Below are positions 50,413 to 59,830 of a stretch of 64,000 nucleotides of DNA, piece after piece. The notes below the pieces were generated by a model. The model was not told the origin of the DNA. It saw only the letters and a program-made list of their open reading frames with translations, and ran no database searches. How positions within the stretch are numbered: the stretch's first letter is position 1; every line of letters begins with the position of its first letter. The translations under genes were made by a program, and so were the position numbers. This DNA is from an uncultured Eubacteriales bacterium. GTDB taxonomy: Bacteria > Bacillota > Clostridia > Oscillospirales > Oscillospiraceae. Where the stretch lies: the NCBI GenBank assembly GCA_949293985.1, contig CASFFN010000005.1, positions 1-64,000 on the forward strand, written 5' to 3'.

Positions 50413-52578
50413 TTACTTGGGGGAATGATTGCTTTGCACCTCCACCGGAAGGCCCATATCCCGAAGCACCAGGAAAAATTCCCGTTCCAGGTTGGGTTCT
50501 ACAATGTTCCGGGTGAAGTTTACATACAGGGTGTCCCCGTAGGACAAAACCCCGCAGTTGTGGGGGGACATGGCCTGAGAGCTGAGGATGAAGTCCATCC
50601 GCCGTACATAAGGCTCCATCTCCCTGGGCAGGGTCACCTGACCTAAGTTGGACAGGCACAGGCAGGACTTCCGTTCCCCCACCGCCATGAATACCGCCTT
50701 CATCACCAGGTTTTTGATAAACAGCGGGGTGATTTTCAGCAGGAACACCTGCTCGCTCTTTACATTGGTGGCAATCCGGGCGGACATCTGCTTGGGGGTC
50801 ACATCCAGGGCCATCCGGTGCTGGATAATCTGACACAGCTCCTCAAAGCTGTAATCTCCCAGCTTGGGGTCTACCTCCGGGGTGGTGTAAAGGGCAAAGT
50901 TCCGCATGGACTTGCTGGGGAACAGCCGCCGCAGATTCACAGGAATGAGAAGCCGCACATACTTCCGGTACCGGCGGTTGGGAATCTGCTGGGCCTGGAG
51001 ATTCAGAATGGCCTGCATCAGGGCGGCGCTTAAGAAGGTGGTCATGCTGACGCAGTAGTGATGGGCCTGCTCCAGCACCTGGGCCACCGGCAGCCGGAAG
51101 CAGGTGACATTGAGAAAGCCGTCCGGCTCCGGGGTGCCTTTCAAGTGCCAGGCGTTGTTCTCCCGGCGGCTGGCGCATACCGGCCCGGCGTATTTGGGGA
51201 AGCTGTCCTCCAGCTCCTCCGGGGAGGGCTCCTCCAGTCGTCCCACCACCCCTTGTTCCGCCGGAATCACCAGATGGTACTTCTGCTGCAAATACTCCGC
51301 CACCAGGGCCTTGAGGAAAATCACACCCCCGTTGCCGTCGGTGAGGGAGTGGAAAAACTCCACTGCGATCCGGTTGTGGTACACAATCACCCGGAGGGCG
51401 CAGTCCCGCAAGTCCTTCCGGGTCATCCGGGTGAGGGGGTAGCTCATCTCCTGCCGGATGGCTGGGGCGTGGGACACCTGCTGCAAATAGTACCAGAACA
51501 GCCCCTTCCGCAGCCGGGTTCCCAGAGAGGGGAACCGGCGGATGGTCACATCCAGGGCCGACTGCAAAACCTTGGTGTCCACCTCCTCTTTCAAGGTGGC
51601 GGAGAGGCGGAAGGCGTTGGTCCAGTTGTGACTCCGGGCAGCCGGATAGATTTTGGCGGCGTTGTCCAGAGGCATCCACCGCAGCTTGTTCTCCTCGCTG
51701 ATATGCTGGCTGAGAAAATGGTTGATGGTGGTGTAGTCCTCCTCATTTTCCGCCAGCTCGTAGAGCACATAGGCGTGCCACCGCTCCGGGGCCACCACCA
51801 ATTTGCTTTTGCACCCGGCTTCCAAGAGGTTTTTGTGCATATCCGCCGCATCGCTGAGCATAATCTCGTCCCCGCCTACGAAGATGAGGGAGGGAGGCAG
51901 CCCTTCCAGATTGCCAAAGAGGGGGGAGGCCAGGGGATTTTTGGGGTCCTCCGTATAGCACCGGGTGTAAAATTGCAGCTGCTCTGCGGTCATGTTGGGG
52001 TCAACATCCCGGTTGGTTTCGTAGGATTCCCCGGAGGAGGTCAAATCCGTCCAGGGAGACATGGAAATGAGCCCCCCGGGAAGGGGCAGGTTCTCTTCTT
52101 TCAGTTTCAGGCACAGGGCATAGATCAGGCCGCCTCCGGCGCTCTCTCCGCACAGGGCAATCTGCTTGGGGTCATAGCCCTTTCGCAGCAGATACTGATA
52201 GCTTTCCAAAGCGTCCTCCAAAGCCGCCGGAAAAGGGGATTCCGGGGCCAGCCGGTAGGCGGGGCAGAACACCCGGACACCGCACCGCACCGCAAGCGTT
52301 GAGCCATAGCCCTTGGCATACTCCAAATCCCCGCAGGCGTAGCCGCCGCCGTGAAGATACAAAATAACCCCCTGCCGCCGCTCGTCCTTGGGAATCACCC
52401 AGGCGGCCGGGAACTTCTCAAAGGGGTGGTCTTTGATAATCACCATTTTCCGGTGCTTGAATTCCATCAATTCCCCCAGCATCCGCTGCCCCTTCCGGGA
52501 GGATTCCAGGGAAAAATTCTTCATCACAGACTGAAGCATAGTCAGTCGGCTGCGAACGTATTTTGCAGATAGTGCCAT
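50413..52578 (-). CDS. Fused alpha/beta hydrolase (esterase) and acyltransferase
   Basis: 721 residues, two enzymes in one chain. Residues about 1-300: alpha/beta hydrolase of the hormone-sensitive lipase type with oxyanion HGGGYACGD (about 76), nucleophile GESAGGG (Ser about 149), and a C-terminal His near WHAYVL (about 265). Residues about 305-721: alcohol acetyltransferase / condensation-like CoA-dependent acyltransferase with FFHSLTDGNGG (HxxxDG-type motif, about 413-423) and a CLSNLGQVTLP segment. Together they could make or remodel an ester. The gene and the DUF6320-like gene share a promoter. Substrates unknown. Confidence 0.85.
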   Translation of the reverse strand: MALSAKYVRSRLTMLQSVMKNFSLESSRKGQRMLGELMEFKHRKMVIIKDHPFEKFPAAWVIPKDERRQGVILYLHGGGYACGDLEYAKGYGSTLAVRCGVRVFCPAYRLAPESPFPAALEDALESYQYLLRKGYDPKQIALCGESAGGGLIYALCLKLKEENLPLPGGLISMSPWTDLTSSGESYETNRDVDPNMTAEQLQFYTRCYTEDPKNPLASPLFGNLEGLPPSLIFVGGDEIMLSDAADMHKNLLEAGCKSKLVVAPERWHAYVLYELAENEEDYTTINHFLSQHISEENKLRWMPLDNAAKIYPAARSHNWTNAFRLSATLKEEVDTKVLQSALDVTIRRFPSLGTRLRKGLFWYYLQQVSHAPAIRQEMSYPLTRMTRKDLRDCALRVIVYHNRIAVEFFHSLTDGNGGVIFLKALVAEYLQQKYHLVIPAEQGVVGRLEEPSPEELEDSFPKYAGPVCASRRENNAWHLKGTPEPDGFLNVTCFRLPVAQVLEQAHHYCVSMTTFLSAALMQAILNLQAQQIPNRRYRKYVRLLIPVNLRRLFPSKSMRNFALYTTPEVDPKLGDYSFEELCQIIQHRMALDVTPKQMSARIATNVKSEQVFLLKITPLFIKNLVMKAVFMAVGERKSCLCLSNLGQVTLPREMEPYVRRMDFILSSQAMSPHNCGVLSYGDTLYVNFTRNIVEPNLEREFFLVLRDMGLPVEVQSNHSPK

Positions 52579-52607
52579 GGAAGCACCTCCATTTGGTGTA
52601 TAAGCTT

Positions 52608-52636
52608 ATCATACCACGAAGCATTGGCTTTTGCAA
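52608..52636 (-). promoter_or_regulatory. Promoter of the esterase-acyltransferase operon
   Basis: Minus strand TTGCAA (52636-52631), 17-base spacer, TATGAT (52613-52608), 30 bases before the start codon. Confidence 0.75.
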
Positions 52637-52681
52637 CCTACTGCCGGGAGAATGCCCTCTCCACTCCGGGGATAAATAGGG

Positions 52682-52723
52682 AAAACCCCCGAAAAACCGG
52701 GAGATTTCCCTATTTTTCGGGGG
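52682..52723 (-). terminator. Intrinsic terminator of coaBC
   Basis: Minus strand CCCCCGAAAAA pairs with TTTTTCGGGGG around a 16-base loop that can itself pair (AGGGAAATCTCCC), followed by TTTTCCC. Confidence 0.75.
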
Positions 52724-52749
52724 CGCATAAATTGTAAACTTTTCCTGAC

Positions 52750-53937
52750 TTACAGCTTTATCAGCCGGGTGAGAATCTCTCCGGCTGCCTGCTCCTTGGT
52801 CATGATGGGAAGCGCCTCGGTCTTTTCCGGGGTGATGAGGGTGAGAATGTTGGTATCGCACCCGAAGCCTGCCCCCTCCTGGGCGATGGAGTTGGCGCAA
52901 ATCATCTGGCAGCCCTTCTTTTGTAGCTTTGCCCGGGAGTTTTCCAGCAGGTTCTCCGTCTCCATGGAGAAGCCGCAAAGCACCTGATGGGGCTGACGGT
53001 GGCTGCCCAGCCAGGAAAGAATATCCTGGGTGCGCTTCAGGGGAATCGCCATGTCCCCGTCGGACTTTTTCACCTTCTGGGAGGCGGTGGACACGGGGGT
53101 GTAGTCCGCAACCGCTGCCGCCATAATCACCATATCCTGCTCGTGGGAAAGCTCCTCCACCGCCTGGAACATTTCTTCCGCAGTGACCACCGGGCGGCAC
53201 TTCACAAAGAGGGGGGCCTTGACCTCCATGGCGCCGTGAACCAGCGTCACCTCTGCCCCCCGGAGCATGGACACCTTTGCCAGGGCGCAGCCCATCTTCC
53301 CGGAGGAGTGGTTGGTGATGAACCGCACCGGGTCAATGGGCTCCCGGGTGGCTCCGGCGGTGACCAGCACCTTTTTCCCCGCCATATCCTTGGGGAAGGC
53401 CAGCTCCCGGAGAATGTACTCCAAAAGCACCCATTCCTCCGGCATCCGTCCGTCTCCTGAGTCCCCGTTGGCCAGCATCCCGTGATTCGGGGCGATAATC
53501 TCATAGCCGAAAGAGGCCAGCCGCTTCAGATTGTCCTGCACAATGGGATTGTGATACATATTGTGGTTCATGGCAGGACTGATAAGCTTTTTGCAGGGGC
53601 AGGCCATGATGGTGGTGGTGAGCATATCGTCCGCAATGCCCCAGGACAGCTTGCCGATGACATTGGCGGAGGCGGGAGCCACTACGACCAGATCCGCCTG
53701 CTTGGCAAGGGCCACGTGCTCTACGCTGTATTGGAAGTTCCGGTCGAAGGTGTCAATGAGGCACTTGGTGCCGGTGAGGGTTTCAAAGGTGATGGGGTTA
53801 ATGAAATTGGTGGCGTTTTTCGTCATGAGCACCTGCACATGGCAGTGGAGCTTTTTCAGCATCCGGGCAAGATTGGGGACTTTATAGGCGGCAATGCTGC
53901 CGGATACGGCCAAAACAACGGTTTTTCCCGATAACAT
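52750..53937 (-). CDS. coaBC: Phosphopantothenoylcysteine decarboxylase / phosphopantothenate-cysteine ligase
   Basis: 395 residues. Bifunctional CoA synthesis enzyme: CoaC domain (about 1-180; VLAVSGSIAAYK, SPAMNHNMY with the conserved PAMNxxM, GDSGDGRMPE) and CoaB domain (about 185-395; VLVTAGATREPIDPVRFITNHSSGKMG). It joins cysteine to 4'-phosphopantothenate, then decarboxylates. It diverges from an ECF transporter S component and coaX, which supply pantothenate and its phosphate. Confidence 0.95.
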   Translation of the reverse strand: MLSGKTVVLAVSGSIAAYKVPNLARMLKKLHCHVQVLMTKNATNFINPITFETLTGTKCLIDTFDRNFQYSVEHVALAKQADLVVVAPASANVIGKLSWGIADDMLTTTIMACPCKKLISPAMNHNMYHNPIVQDNLKRLASFGYEIIAPNHGMLANGDSGDGRMPEEWVLLEYILRELAFPKDMAGKKVLVTAGATREPIDPVRFITNHSSGKMGCALAKVSMLRGAEVTLVHGAMEVKAPLFVKCRPVVTAEEMFQAVEELSHEQDMVIMAAAVADYTPVSTASQKVKKSDGDMAIPLKRTQDILSWLGSHRQPHQVLCGFSMETENLLENSRAKLQKKGCQMICANSIAQEGAGFGCDTNILTLITPEKTEALPIMTKEQAAGEILTRLIKL

Positions 53938-53975
53938 AGGGGAATCCTCCCTTTATTCATGGTGTTTCTCCCAGG

Positions 53976-54032
53976 ATTATACCACAGAAAAATTTTGAAA
54001 GCTATAGCAATTTTGGGAAAGTGTGGTATAAT
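53976..54032. promoter_or_regulatory. Divergent promoter region between coaBC and the ECF S component
   Basis: Perfect inverted repeat ATTATACCACA (53976-53986) and TGTGGTATAAT (54022-54032). Each arm supplies the TATAAT -10 box of one of two divergent promoters; -35 boxes are poor. The symmetry could be accidental promoter symmetry or a joint control site. Confidence 0.6.
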
Positions 54033-54173
54033 GAACCCGTCCGAAATGCGAAGGCTTTTTGCTTTCCCCACCTGCAGGTATTCCCCCGGGAAATCTGACA
54101 GGGGAACAGTGGGAGCCTGAGCTTTGTGTATGATACCCTCGGAAGAGGAATGATAACATTGGAGGCTATTTTT

Positions 54174-54818
54174 ATGAAACAAGGAAAAACCCTGTCTATG
54201 GTACAGCTGGCACTACTCACGGCACTGATTGTCATGCTGTCCTTCATCCCCTACATTGGCTACATCAAAATCCCCGTGCTGGCAGTGCAGGCCACCACCA
54301 TCCACATCCCTGTGATTGTGGGCTCGATTTTGCTGGGGCCAAAGGCAGGGGGATTTTTAGGCTTTGTATTCGGCCTGACCAGCCTGATTAACAACACCAC
54401 CCAGCCAGGGCTAACCTCTTTCTGCTTCTCCCCCTTCATTTCCATGGGAGAGGGGCTGGGCGGAAGCCCTCTGGCTCTGGTGGTGTGCTTCCTGCCCCGG
54501 ATTCTTACCGGCGTGGTGCCTTATTATGTATACCGGGGCCTGCAGAAGCTGGATAAAAAGGAAGGCCCCGGAAAGCTGTCGCTGCTCTTTGCCGGGGTGG
54601 CAGGCTCCATGACCAATACCATTTTGGTGATGGGCATGATTTACCTGTTCTTTGGCTCTGCCTACGCCGCCGCCCGGGGCATTGCCTATGAGGCGGTGCT
54701 GGGGGTGATCCTCAGCGTGGTGGGCATCAACGGCACCATCGAAGCGGTGGTGGCGGCGCTGCTGGCCGGGGCTATCTGCTTTGCGGTAATGAAAGCGAAT
54801 ATTCTGAAAACCAAGTGA
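54174..54818 (+). CDS. ECF transporter S component, probably for pantothenate
   Basis: 214 residues, six transmembrane helices, and the small-integral-membrane S-component layout (N-terminal MVQLALLTALIVMLSFIPYIG, a GxxLG segment GSILLGPKAGGFLGFVFG). Substrate is assigned by context: it stands between coaBC and coaX and resembles PanT-like S components. No EcfT or ATPases are here, so it would share a general module elsewhere. ATG 54174 has GGAGG upstream; an earlier in-frame ATG is poorly placed. Confidence 0.75.
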   Translation: MKQGKTLSMVQLALLTALIVMLSFIPYIGYIKIPVLAVQATTIHIPVIVGSILLGPKAGGFLGFVFGLTSLINNTTQPGLTSFCFSPFISMGEGLGGSPLALVVCFLPRILTGVVPYYVYRGLQKLDKKEGPGKLSLLFAGVAGSMTNTILVMGMIYLFFGSAYAAARGIAYEAVLGVILSVVGINGTIEAVVAALLAGAICFAVMKANILKTK

Positions 54819-54832
54819 TTTAGGAGAAACAT

Positions 54833-55603
54833 ATGATTCTGGCCATTGACATCGGAAATACCAACATTGTGATGGGCTGCTTCCAGGATTCCAAAATCCT
54901 CTTCCGGGAGCGGGTGTCCACCAAGCACACCGCGACAGATTTGGAATACGCGGTGACCATCAAAACCGCCCTGGATATGCACCGTATGGACCCCCGGGAC
55001 ATCCGGGGCGCCATCGTGTCCTCGGTGGTGCCCTCCGTCACCAACACCTTCAAGCGGGCGATTGAAAAGTTCTGCAAGGTAAAGCCCCTGGTGGTGGGGC
55101 CGGGAATCAAAACCGGCCTCAAAATCCGGATTGACAATCCTGCCCAGCTGGGCAGCGACCTGGTGGTGGATGCCGTGGCCGGCTGTCAGGAGTACCCGGC
55201 GCCTATGATTATCATTGACATGGGCACCGCCACCACCTTCTCCGTCATTGATAAAAACCACAACTATCTGGGCGGGCTTATTACCACCGGTATGGCGGTG
55301 TCCGCCGAGGCTCTGGTGAGCCGCACCTCCCAGCTGCCCCGGGTGTCCTTTGATCCCCCCAGGAGCATTATCGGCACCAACACGGTGGAGTGTATCAAAA
55401 GCGGCCTGATGTACGGCAGCGCCTCCATGATTGACGGCCTCATCGACCGGATCCAGGCGGAAATGGGAGAAAACTGCACGGTGATTGCTACCGGGGGCCT
55501 GGCAGGGCAGGTGGTGCCCCTGTGCAGAAATCCTGTCATTCTGGACGATGACCTGCTGCTGAAGGGGCTGATGCTCATCTACCAGAAAAACACGGAAAAG
55601 TAA
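54833..55603 (+). CDS. coaX: Type III pantothenate kinase
   Basis: 256 residues of the ASKHA fold; phosphorylates pantothenate, the first step of CoA synthesis. Landmarks: N-terminal LAIDIGNTNIVMG (phosphate loop), GPGIKTGLKIRIDNPAQLGSDLV (about 85-107), and IDMGTATTFSVI (about 126). It follows the S component by 14 bases with an AGGAG site before ATG 54833. Confidence 0.94.
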   Translation: MILAIDIGNTNIVMGCFQDSKILFRERVSTKHTATDLEYAVTIKTALDMHRMDPRDIRGAIVSSVVPSVTNTFKRAIEKFCKVKPLVVGPGIKTGLKIRIDNPAQLGSDLVVDAVAGCQEYPAPMIIIDMGTATTFSVIDKNHNYLGGLITTGMAVSAEALVSRTSQLPRVSFDPPRSIIGTNTVECIKSGLMYGSASMIDGLIDRIQAEMGENCTVIATGGLAGQVVPLCRNPVILDDDLLLKGLMLIYQKNTEK

Positions 55604-55615
55604 GGAGAATGGACG

Positions 55616-56623
55616 ATGGAATATACCGTTTTAGGAAAAACCGGCCTGAAGGTGTCCCGGATGGGCTTGGGCGGCATCCCGGTGCAGCGCATCGACCGGG
55701 AGGGAACGAAAAAGCTTCTGCAAGCCATGGCGGCGGCAGGAATCAACTATATCGACAGCGCCAGAGCCTACTCCGTCAGCGAGGAATACCTGGGCTACGG
55801 CCTGGAGGGAATCCGGGACAAGTTCGTTCTGGCCACCAAAAGCGGTGCCAAGGATAAAGAAACCATGGCCCGGGACATTGACATCAGCCTGAAAAATTTC
55901 CGGACGGATTATATTGACCTGTACCAGCTCCATAACCCGGACGCCAAGGGCCTGGAGCAGATTCTGGCTCCCGGCGGTGCCCTGGAGGCTTTGCAGGAGG
56001 CGAAGGCCGCCGGTAAGATCGGACATATCGGCATTACCCTCCACGCTCTGGAGCTGTTCCGGAAGGCCCTGGACATGGACTGGGTGGAGACCATCATGTT
56101 CCCCTACAATTTCGTGGAAACCCAGGCAGAAGCGGAGATTGCCGCTTGCCGGGAAAAGAACATCGGCTTTATCGCCATGAAGCCGCTGGCAGGAGGCGCC
56201 ATTGCGGACGCCAGGCTTGCCATGCGGTTCGTGGGGAAAAACCCCGCCGTCACCATCGTGATTCCCGGCATGGCAGAGCTTTCGGAACTCCAGGAAAATC
56301 GGGAAGCCATAGAGGATGAAAGCCCCTGGGAAGAGGCAGAGGAAGCCAAGGTGGAGGAAATCCGAAAAACCTTAGGCTCCCAGTTCTGCCGCCGGTGTAA
56401 TTACTGCGCGCCTTGCACCGTGGGCATATCCATTCCCTCCATGTTTCTGATGGAGGGGTATTTAAGCCGCTACGGTCTTGCGGACTGGGCAAGAGGCCGG
56501 TACGAAGCCCTGCCCCAAACCGCCTCCGCCTGTATCCAATGCGGCGCCTGCGAACCCCGCTGCCCCTACCACCTGCCCATCCGGCAGATGCTCAAAACCG
56601 TCAAGGAAAAGTTCGGTAAATAA
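55616..56623 (+). CDS. Aldo/keto reductase with C-terminal 4Fe-4S cluster motif
   Basis: 335 residues. The TIM-barrel part (about 1-270) has GLGGIPVQRIDREG, YIDSARAYS and DLYQLHN, typical of predicted oxidoreductases of the AKR superfamily; the usual catalytic Tyr lies in ARAYS. The C-terminal domain (about 255-335) carries CRRCNYCAPC and CIQCGACEPRCPYHLPI, ferredoxin-like cysteine motifs, so electrons may come from an iron-sulfur protein. AAGGAG precedes ATG 55616. Probably the last gene of the coaX transcript. Confidence 0.88.
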   Translation: MEYTVLGKTGLKVSRMGLGGIPVQRIDREGTKKLLQAMAAAGINYIDSARAYSVSEEYLGYGLEGIRDKFVLATKSGAKDKETMARDIDISLKNFRTDYIDLYQLHNPDAKGLEQILAPGGALEALQEAKAAGKIGHIGITLHALELFRKALDMDWVETIMFPYNFVETQAEAEIAACREKNIGFIAMKPLAGGAIADARLAMRFVGKNPAVTIVIPGMAELSELQENREAIEDESPWEEAEEAKVEEIRKTLGSQFCRRCNYCAPCTVGISIPSMFLMEGYLSRYGLADWARGRYEALPQTASACIQCGACEPRCPYHLPIRQMLKTVKEKFGK

Positions 56624-56628
56624 AACGC

Positions 56629-56656
56629 GCCGCTGTCCCGGTTCCGGGACAGCGGC
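56629..56656. terminator. Terminator between convergent AKR and aminopeptidase P genes
   Basis: A 13-bp perfect stem GCCGCTGTCCCGG / CCGGGACAGCGGC with a 2-base loop. Weak T-rich stretches occur on both sides. Confidence 0.7.
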
Positions 56657-56663
56657 TTGACTT

Positions 56664-58451
56664 TTAGATGGGGGCGCACTTTGTGGTGAGCCAGGCGATT
56701 TCTTCGCCGCTCAGCAGGGGGGAGAGCTTCTCCACCACCTGGGCGTGGTAGCCATTGAGCCACTGCCGCTCCTCCTTCGTCAGCTCATCGGGAAGCACCG
56801 GGCTGACATCGATGGGGCAGAAGGTGATGGGCTCGAATTTCAGGAAGCGGCCGTACTCGCTTTCTCCTGCCTCCACACAAACCAGCTCGTTTTCGATCCG
56901 GATACCCACTTCTCCTTCCTCGTAGATACCCGGCTCGTCGGTGATAATCATTCCCGGCTGGAACACCACGGCGTTGTGGGGACGGAGGCTGTGGGGCCCT
57001 TCGTGGACAGCCCCCACATGGGAAACGCTGTGTCCGGTGCCGCAGCGGTAGTCCAACATATGCCGCCACATAGGCTGCCGGGCCAGCATATCCAGCTCCC
57101 CGCCGGTAGCCCCGGCTCTCCACACTGCCATAGCCACATCAATATGGCACCGGAGCACCCGGGTGTAGGCCAGCTTGTGGGCTTCGGAAATGTTCCCCAG
57201 GGCATAGGTGCGGGTGATGTCCGTGGTGCCCCGGTAGTAGGTGCCGCCGCAGTCCACCAGCAGGAAGCCGTCGGTGCCAATCTGGGCGTCAGCCCCAGCC
57301 TTGGGGGCGTAGTGCATCATGGCGGCGTTGGGGCCCCAGGCGGCAATGGTGGGGAAGCTGGGGAAGAGGAAGCCCTCTCCCTGGCTCCGATACCGAAGAA
57401 GAATCTTGTCCACATCCGTCTCCCGGAGGGCTTCTCCATTGGAGAGCCGCTTTTCCAGCTCCATCTGGAAGCGGACCATAGCGGCGCCGTCGGCCAGATG
57501 TGCCTGCCGGGTGGCGGCGATTTCCGTTTCGTTCTTCACCGCCTTCATCATGCTGATGGGGTCGGACTTTTCTGCCAAAGTGCAGGCGGGATTCTCCCGG
57601 AGGGCATTGTAAAGGGCGGCGTTGAGACTGGCCGGGTCAAACAGCACCCTTTGAGGCTGGGAAATACCGGCAATGTAGCCGGGCAGGGCCTGGTAATCTG
57701 CCAGGGAAACCCCGGCCTGGGCAAGAGCGTCCTTGGCCTCCAGGGGAACCCGGCTCCCATCGGTGAACAGCACCGCCTGATCCATGTCCACATAGCAAAA
57801 TGCCAGGGCGTAGGGAGTGTGGTCAATGTCCCCGGCCCGGAGATTCAGCAGCCACGCCACGCTGTCCAGCCGGGTGACCACCATGGCGGTAGCCTCCTCC
57901 TGAACCAAGGCTTCCCGGAGTTTTGTCAGCTTTTCTGCCGGGGAGAGCCCAGCGTACCGGGTGTCAAGAAGCCACACAGGGGTGGCAGGAAGGGCAGGTC
58001 TGTCTTCCGTCCAGGCCTCATCCACCAGAGGCAGGGGAGAGAGAACAAAACCCTCTTTCTTTGCCAAAGCCTCCAGCTGCCGCAGCTGGCTCAGAGGCAT
58101 GACCTCCGCGGTGTACCCCAGCACCTGACCGGGCTGCAATTTTTCCGTGAGATACTCCGACAAGGTGGGCACACCCTTGACCCCCATGTGCATGGAGTCC
58201 ACCCCGGTTCCAGCCAGAGCCGCATCGGCAGCTCCAAAGAACCGCCCGTCCACCCACAGAGCGGCCTCCTGCAAGGTCACCACCAGATTGGCGTTTTCGC
58301 AGGAGAAGCCGGAGAAATACTCCCAGGCGGTGTAGTGGGCCGGGGCGTATTCGCTGGCGTGGGGGTCGGAGCTGGGGAGGATATAGGCATAGCAGCCGGA
58401 TTTTTCCATAGCCGCCCGAAGGTCGGCCAAACGCTGAGGAACGGTTTTCAT
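56664..58451 (-). CDS. Xaa-Pro aminopeptidase (M24B, aminopeptidase P)
   Basis: 595 residues; releases N-terminal residues before Pro. Two N-terminal creatinase-like domains (about 5-300) and a pita-bread catalytic domain with the five metal ligands in VDCGGTYYRGTTDITRT, GHSVSHVG, TDEPGIY and RIENEL. It ends with the C-terminal NGYHAQV...PLL extension of long APP enzymes. ATG 58451 follows CAGGAG; a GTG three codons earlier is less well placed. Confidence 0.92.
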   Translation of the reverse strand: MKTVPQRLADLRAAMEKSGCYAYILPSSDPHASEYAPAHYTAWEYFSGFSCENANLVVTLQEAALWVDGRFFGAADAALAGTGVDSMHMGVKGVPTLSEYLTEKLQPGQVLGYTAEVMPLSQLRQLEALAKKEGFVLSPLPLVDEAWTEDRPALPATPVWLLDTRYAGLSPAEKLTKLREALVQEEATAMVVTRLDSVAWLLNLRAGDIDHTPYALAFCYVDMDQAVLFTDGSRVPLEAKDALAQAGVSLADYQALPGYIAGISQPQRVLFDPASLNAALYNALRENPACTLAEKSDPISMMKAVKNETEIAATRQAHLADGAAMVRFQMELEKRLSNGEALRETDVDKILLRYRSQGEGFLFPSFPTIAAWGPNAAMMHYAPKAGADAQIGTDGFLLVDCGGTYYRGTTDITRTYALGNISEAHKLAYTRVLRCHIDVAMAVWRAGATGGELDMLARQPMWRHMLDYRCGTGHSVSHVGAVHEGPHSLRPHNAVVFQPGMIITDEPGIYEEGEVGIRIENELVCVEAGESEYGRFLKFEPITFCPIDVSPVLPDELTKEERQWLNGYHAQVVEKLSPLLSGEEIAWLTTKCAPI

Positions 58452-58509
58452 AGCAAACACTCCTGTTGAGTAGAATTTTCCTTATCATAGCACCGTTGCC
58501 GAAAAAAAT

Positions 58510-58841
58510 CAAATGCGGCGTGCCGCCGCTGTCAATTTCGCACCGGGCTGGTCGGTATTCGTTACTTCCCTGACCCGCCCGGTATCGAAACCGCGGTGAG
58601 CGAGGGAATCACGGCAGGCGTGCCGCCGGCGGCCAGTGGCCGCTGACAATTTCCCACGGTAATCTTCTGCAAATCGTTACTGCCCCTCCAATGCCCGGTA
58701 TCGGCACCAAAGGCTCCCGGCCTGTGGGAGCTGGCAAAAATCTTTGATTTTTGGCTGAGGGATTCACAGCAGGCATTCTCCATACCCAGAAAACCGATGT
58801 GGAAAGCAAAACCAGCCCCCGGGAGGAGCTGGTTTTTGCGC
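58510..58841. repeat. Modular intergenic repeat, fragment R5
   Basis: About 330 bases with no gene. Contains inverted and partial modules of the same family: GTGCGAAATTG-like pieces, CCCGGTATCG (twice), GGCCAGTGGCCGC, and GGGAGCTGGCAAAAATCTTTGATTTTTGGCTGAGGGA which matches the start of R1 (shown here in part; 58726-58762). Near the end CCAGCCCCCGGGAGGAGCTGG forms a hairpin with TTTTT on the plus strand. Confidence 0.65.
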
Positions 58842-59819
58842 TTATTCTTTTCCGGGGAGCACACTTACCTCCCCCTGGGACAGGGCTGCCTCACGGCCGT
58901 CGCCGAAGCGTACCACCAGCCGGAAATGTTCGTCGATGGCCAGGGCGGCGGCGGGTTCCCGCCCGGTGGAAGAGATGACCTCCACCGCCTTACCCAGCAC
59001 CAGACTGTAATCCCGGTAGGACTGCAAATGCCCCAAAGGGTCCGGGTTTTGATAGCAGTCCATCAGCTGATTGAGAATCTCCGCTGCCAGACGGTTCTTT
59101 CCGTCGGGGAAAGTCTCTGAAAATACCGGCCCGGCAATGCTTTCCAGCTCCGGAGGAAAGCCCTCCGCCGGGGCGTAGACATTCACCCCAATGCCCACAA
59201 TACCGTACTCCAGCATACCGTTTTCCATGGAAAAGGCCCCTTCTGTGAGAATCCCGCAGACCTTTTTTCCGTGGAGATAAATGTCATTCACCCACTTCAC
59301 CTGGGGATGCTCCCCGGAAACCGCTTCTATGGCCCGGCAGACAGCCACCGCTGCCATGGTGGTAAGCCCCAGGGAGGATTCCGGGGACCAGTCCCGGGGC
59401 CGCAGCAGCAGGCTGAGATAAACGCCGGAGCCCTGGGGGGAGTAAAAGGTGCGTCCGTACCGGCCTCTTCCCGCCTCCTGGCAGTTGGCAATCACCGCCG
59501 TGCCCTCCGGCGCCTTTTCCTGCGCCAGTTCCTTCACCGCCTGATTGGTGGAGTTTACCTTGTCCCGCACCTGAACCCGGAGGAGGTCATGCCGCAGATA
59601 CTTCTGTACCCCCTGGCAGGAGAGAATGTCCGAATCCCGGGACAGGCAGTAGCCCTTGTTGGGAACGGCGTCAATGGGATAGCCCTCCTGCTGCAAGGCT
59701 TTCACAGCCTTCCACACTCCTGCCCGGGAGACATTCAAAGTCTTTCCAATCTCCTCTCCGGAGAAATACTGCCCCTTGTTGCTTTCAAAAAGCGCCAGAA
59801 TTTTCTCACGAACGGTCAT
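58842..59819 (-). CDS. birA: Bifunctional biotin-protein ligase / biotin operon repressor
   Basis: 325 residues. N-terminal winged helix-turn-helix (about 1-62; SGEEIGKTLNVSRAGVWKAVKAL), ligase domain with the biotin-binding GRGRYGRTFYSPQG (about 118-131) and KWVNDIYLHGKKVCGILTE (about 183), and a C-terminal SH3-like domain. ATG 59819 follows AAAGGAGG; the frame extends upstream but overlaps bioY. Represses the bioY-birA transcript through the operator at 60438-60471. Confidence 0.95.
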   Translation of the reverse strand: MTVREKILALFESNKGQYFSGEEIGKTLNVSRAGVWKAVKALQQEGYPIDAVPNKGYCLSRDSDILSCQGVQKYLRHDLLRVQVRDKVNSTNQAVKELAQEKAPEGTAVIANCQEAGRGRYGRTFYSPQGSGVYLSLLLRPRDWSPESSLGLTTMAAVAVCRAIEAVSGEHPQVKWVNDIYLHGKKVCGILTEGAFSMENGMLEYGIVGIGVNVYAPAEGFPPELESIAGPVFSETFPDGKNRLAAEILNQLMDCYQNPDPLGHLQSYRDYSLVLGKAVEVISSTGREPAAALAIDEHFRLVVRFGDGREAALSQGEVSVLPGKE

Positions 59820-59830
59820 GGCGGCCTCCT

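Noticed and set aside
58562..58864. Possible gene in repeat R5
   Set aside because: Composed of repeat modules; the frame is not kept between copies.
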